From: JBBQSN01 sp038213835
Lineage (GTDB): Bacteria; Actinomycetota; Actinomycetes; Actinomycetales; CAWJMD01
Assembly (NCBI GenBank): GCA_038213835.1
Contig: JBBQSN010000173.1
Span: 1-6,669, forward strand
DNA: 6,669 nt
Reading direction: 5' to 3'
The position numbers were made by a program, and so were the translations under genes. The first letter of the stretch is position 1, and each line of letters opens with the position of its first letter. Positions 5,147-6,669 of this stretch are shown here, piece by piece. The notes under the pieces were generated by a model. The model ran no database searches. It saw nothing but the letters and a program-made list of their open reading frames with translations, and had not been told where the DNA came from.

Positions 5147-6465
5147 GCCGGGCGGCTGCGCGGACGGCCCCGCCGACGCCCTCGCCCGGCGGGGACCGCC
5201 CCGGCGAGCTCGGCCGCGAGCGCTGCCAACGCCTGCCGGGCCGGCGACCCCGGGGCGTGCTCGGTCAGGGTGCGGCCGGCCAGCAGGGCGGCGTCCACGG
5301 ACGGTCGGTCGTCCGGGACGATGACGACGCGGTCGACCCCGGCGTAGCGGCGCAGGGCCTCGGTGACGCGGCGTTGCGGGTCAGGCCCCACGGCCGACGA
5401 GCGCACCCGGGTGACCACGACCCGCGGCCTGGCTGCGGGGAACAGCTCGGCCAGCTCACCCAGGCCCCGGACCAGGCGCTGCAGGCCGACGGGGTCGGCC
5501 GCCCCGACGGCCAGCACCTCGTCGGCCGCCTCGAGGGCGGCCAGGGTCGCGGCGTTGCGGCGCGGCGCGAGCGTGTCGTAGGACAGCTCCTCGTCGCGCT
5601 CGAGGCTGAACCCGGTGTCGACGACGGTCCAGGGACCGACCGACCGGGCGACGGACCAGACCTGCTCCAGCCCGGTCGCCCCCACCTCCGGCCAGCGGTC
5701 GGCTCGGCTGATGCCGGTCAGGACGCGCAGGTGCGGCCCGACCACGGGCGACAGACGGGCCAGCATCGGGGCGTCCAGGGTACCCGCGGTGGCCGAGCGG
5801 CAGGCCGCGGCCAGGCCCGGTGCCTCGTCGAGCACCCCGAGGACCTGCGCGACGCTGGCGCCGTAGGTGTCGGCGTCGACCAGGAGCGTGTCGTGCCGCA
5901 GCGCGGCCAGCTCGGCGGCCAGCGTCGTGGCCACGGTGGTGCGCCCGGGCGCCCCCACCGGCCCCCACACCGCCACGACCCGACCGGGCCGCGCCTCACC
6001 GTCCCAACCGTCGCCGGACGGACTGCCCGTCCCCACCACCACGGGGACGGCCAGGATCGCACCCGCCGGGTCGGCGGCGGCCGACCACGGGCGCGGCACC
6101 GGCTGCGCGAGGGCGTCGGCGACCGCGAGGTCGATGAGCGCGGGTTCGGCATCGGCCGCCACCGCGTGCTCGATCCCGAGGGCGCGCAGCCGCTCGGCGT
6201 GCGCGGCGGACCCCGGGTCGGCCACCCCGACCACCGCCACGCCCTGGGCACGTATCCGTGCCAGGACCTCGCGGTCGAGCCGATGCAGGTCGGCCGAGAC
6301 CAGGGCGGCGACCGCCCTCCCGCCGGCCGCCGCGGCGAGCAGGTCGACGAGGTCGACGCAGCGGCGCACCACGACGACCTCGCCACGGGCCTGCTCCAGG
6401 GCGCCGACGAGCGTGGCCTCCCAGCTGCCCGTCAGGGCCGTCAGGACGGGGTGCCGGCCCGCCAC
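5143..6465 (-). CDS. CpaE/TadZ/MinD-like P-loop ATPase
   Basis: A 440-residue protein with a receiver-like N-terminal domain (about 5-120, alternating strands and helices) and a MinD/ParA-type ATPase domain from about residue 160. Such CpaE/TadZ proteins localise or organise Flp/Tad pilus assembly at the membrane. The P-loop is GPVGAPGRTT (168-177). The Walker A' strand is LLVDADTYGAS (194-204, with Asp197 and Asp199), and the Walker B-like strand is WTVVDTG (279-285, Asp283). Arg175 occupies the Walker A Lys position, and the MinD signature Lys is absent; I recall GAPGRTT as common in actinobacterial members. The C terminus is strongly basic (RGRRRGRPRSRPA, 428-440). GTG 6465 is chosen because it lies 1 nt after the upstream stop and has AGGG 9-10 nt upstream; the longer ATG at 6534 adds unlikely sequence overlapping the upstream gene. 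It could instead be a chromosome-partitioning-type ATPase. Confidence 0.85.
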   Translation of the reverse strand: MAGRHPVLTALTGSWEATLVGALEQARGEVVVVRRCVDLVDLLAAAAGGRAVAALVSADLHRLDREVLARIRAQGVAVVGVADPGSAAHAERLRALGIEHAVAADAEPALIDLAVADALAQPVPRPWSAAADPAGAILAVPVVVGTGSPSGDGWDGEARPGRVVAVWGPVGAPGRTTVATTLAAELAALRHDTLLVDADTYGASVAQVLGVLDEAPGLAAACRSATAGTLDAPMLARLSPVVGPHLRVLTGISRADRWPEVGATGLEQVWSVARSVGPWTVVDTGFSLERDEELSYDTLAPRRNAATLAALEAADEVLAVGAADPVGLQRLVRGLGELAELFPAARPRVVVTRVRSSAVGPDPQRRVTEALRRYAGVDRVVIVPDDRPSVDAALLAGRTLTEHAPGSPARQALAALAAELAGAVPAGRGRRRGRPRSRPA

Positions 6466-6466
6466 C

Positions 6467-6669
6467 TCAACCGCCCTGACCGGGGGCCAGCACGAGCGAG
6501 ACCACGGCCTGGTTGGCGAGCGCACCCAGCACATCGGCCAGGGCCGCCTGCTCGAGCAGCACCTGGACGGTGCTCCCGCCGGTGCTGCCCAGCGCCGAGC
6601 CGGAGTCGACGACCCCGGCGACCGTGGCGCCCTGCACCAACCGCTCGGGGTCGGTGAACGCTCCCGCCC
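6467..6669 (-). CDS. C-terminal end of a probable SAF/CpaB-like protein (runs off the right edge)
   Basis: Reading leftward from the edge, one frame stays open for 66 residues to TGA 6469-6467. It begins AGAFTDPERLVQG and ends ANQAVVSLVLAPGQGG. The last portion (VQVLLEQAALADVLGALANQ, then VVSLVLAPG) resembles the C-terminal domain of SAF-domain/CpaB (RcpC)-like proteins, in which a strand, a helix of Ala-rich residues and a VSLVL strand close the protein. CpaB-type proteins act in Flp/Tad pilus export, which fits the CpaE-like gene starting 1 nt later. The N-terminal SAF domain and signal or membrane anchor are outside the window. The frame and stop are clear; the family call rests on a short tail plus context. 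Confidence 0.6.
   Translation of the reverse strand, partial: AGAFTDPERLVQGATVAGVVDSGSALGSTGGSTVQVLLEQAALADVLGALANQAVVSLVLAPGQGG

Noticed and set aside
5257..6657. Long plus-strand open frame opposite the CpaE-like gene
   Set aside because: Its translation is rich in Gly/Arg/His/Pro with no recognisable domain. It is the antisense frame that high third-position GC keeps open, and the opposite strand carries clear ATPase motifs.
1..6669. CRISPR array, tRNA/rRNA gene, insertion sequence or attachment site
   Set aside because: I saw no regularly spaced repeats, tRNA-like folds, transposase motifs or flanking terminal repeats in the window.

Overview
The window is very GC-rich, densely packed DNA. 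GTG/ATG starts, 4-nt stop/start overlaps and strong G/C preference at third codon positions point to a high-GC actinobacterium. The lineage below phylum cannot be fixed from the sequence; a Micrococcales/Propionibacteriales-type organism is my guess. Every gene I can support lies on the minus strand, so transcription runs from right to left.

The right part (about 6669 to 4430) is the end of one operon. It holds the C-terminal end of a probable SAF/CpaB-like protein, then a CpaE/TadZ/MinD-like P-loop ATPase, then a HAD-superfamily hydrolase. The junctions are a 1-nt gap and an ATGA overlap. The first two genes resemble the Flp/Tad-type pilus assembly pair, so any remaining Tad genes would lie beyond the right edge. 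An intergenic gap of about 110 nt follows (4318-4429), with a possible promoter and a GC-rich hairpin.

The middle and left part (4317 to 292) is a second unit: a wax ester synthase/diacylglycerol acyltransferase (WS/DGAT) homologue, a possible 21-codon mini-ORF joined to both neighbours by GTGA overlaps, a patatin-like phospholipase, a DUF6912-type protein, and a nitronate-monooxygenase-type flavoprotein. Spacing suggests co-transcription. An acyltransferase that makes neutral lipid next to a patatin hydrolase suggests a storage-lipid turnover module, which is inference.

At the far left, a gene runs off the window with only its first 75 or so codons visible. It may be a DUF222/13E12-type HNH endonuclease. 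Its short upstream region holds a near-consensus actinobacterial LexA (SOS) box and, immediately downstream, a good match to the LexA-independent RecA-NDp DNA-damage promoter, placed so that the transcript would be nearly leaderless. This damage-type control region is the most interesting signal here. Other points worth attention are changed catalytic residues: Gln for the catalytic His in the WS/DGAT motif, Gly for the second Asp in HAD motif I, and Arg for Lys in the Walker A of the CpaE-like protein.
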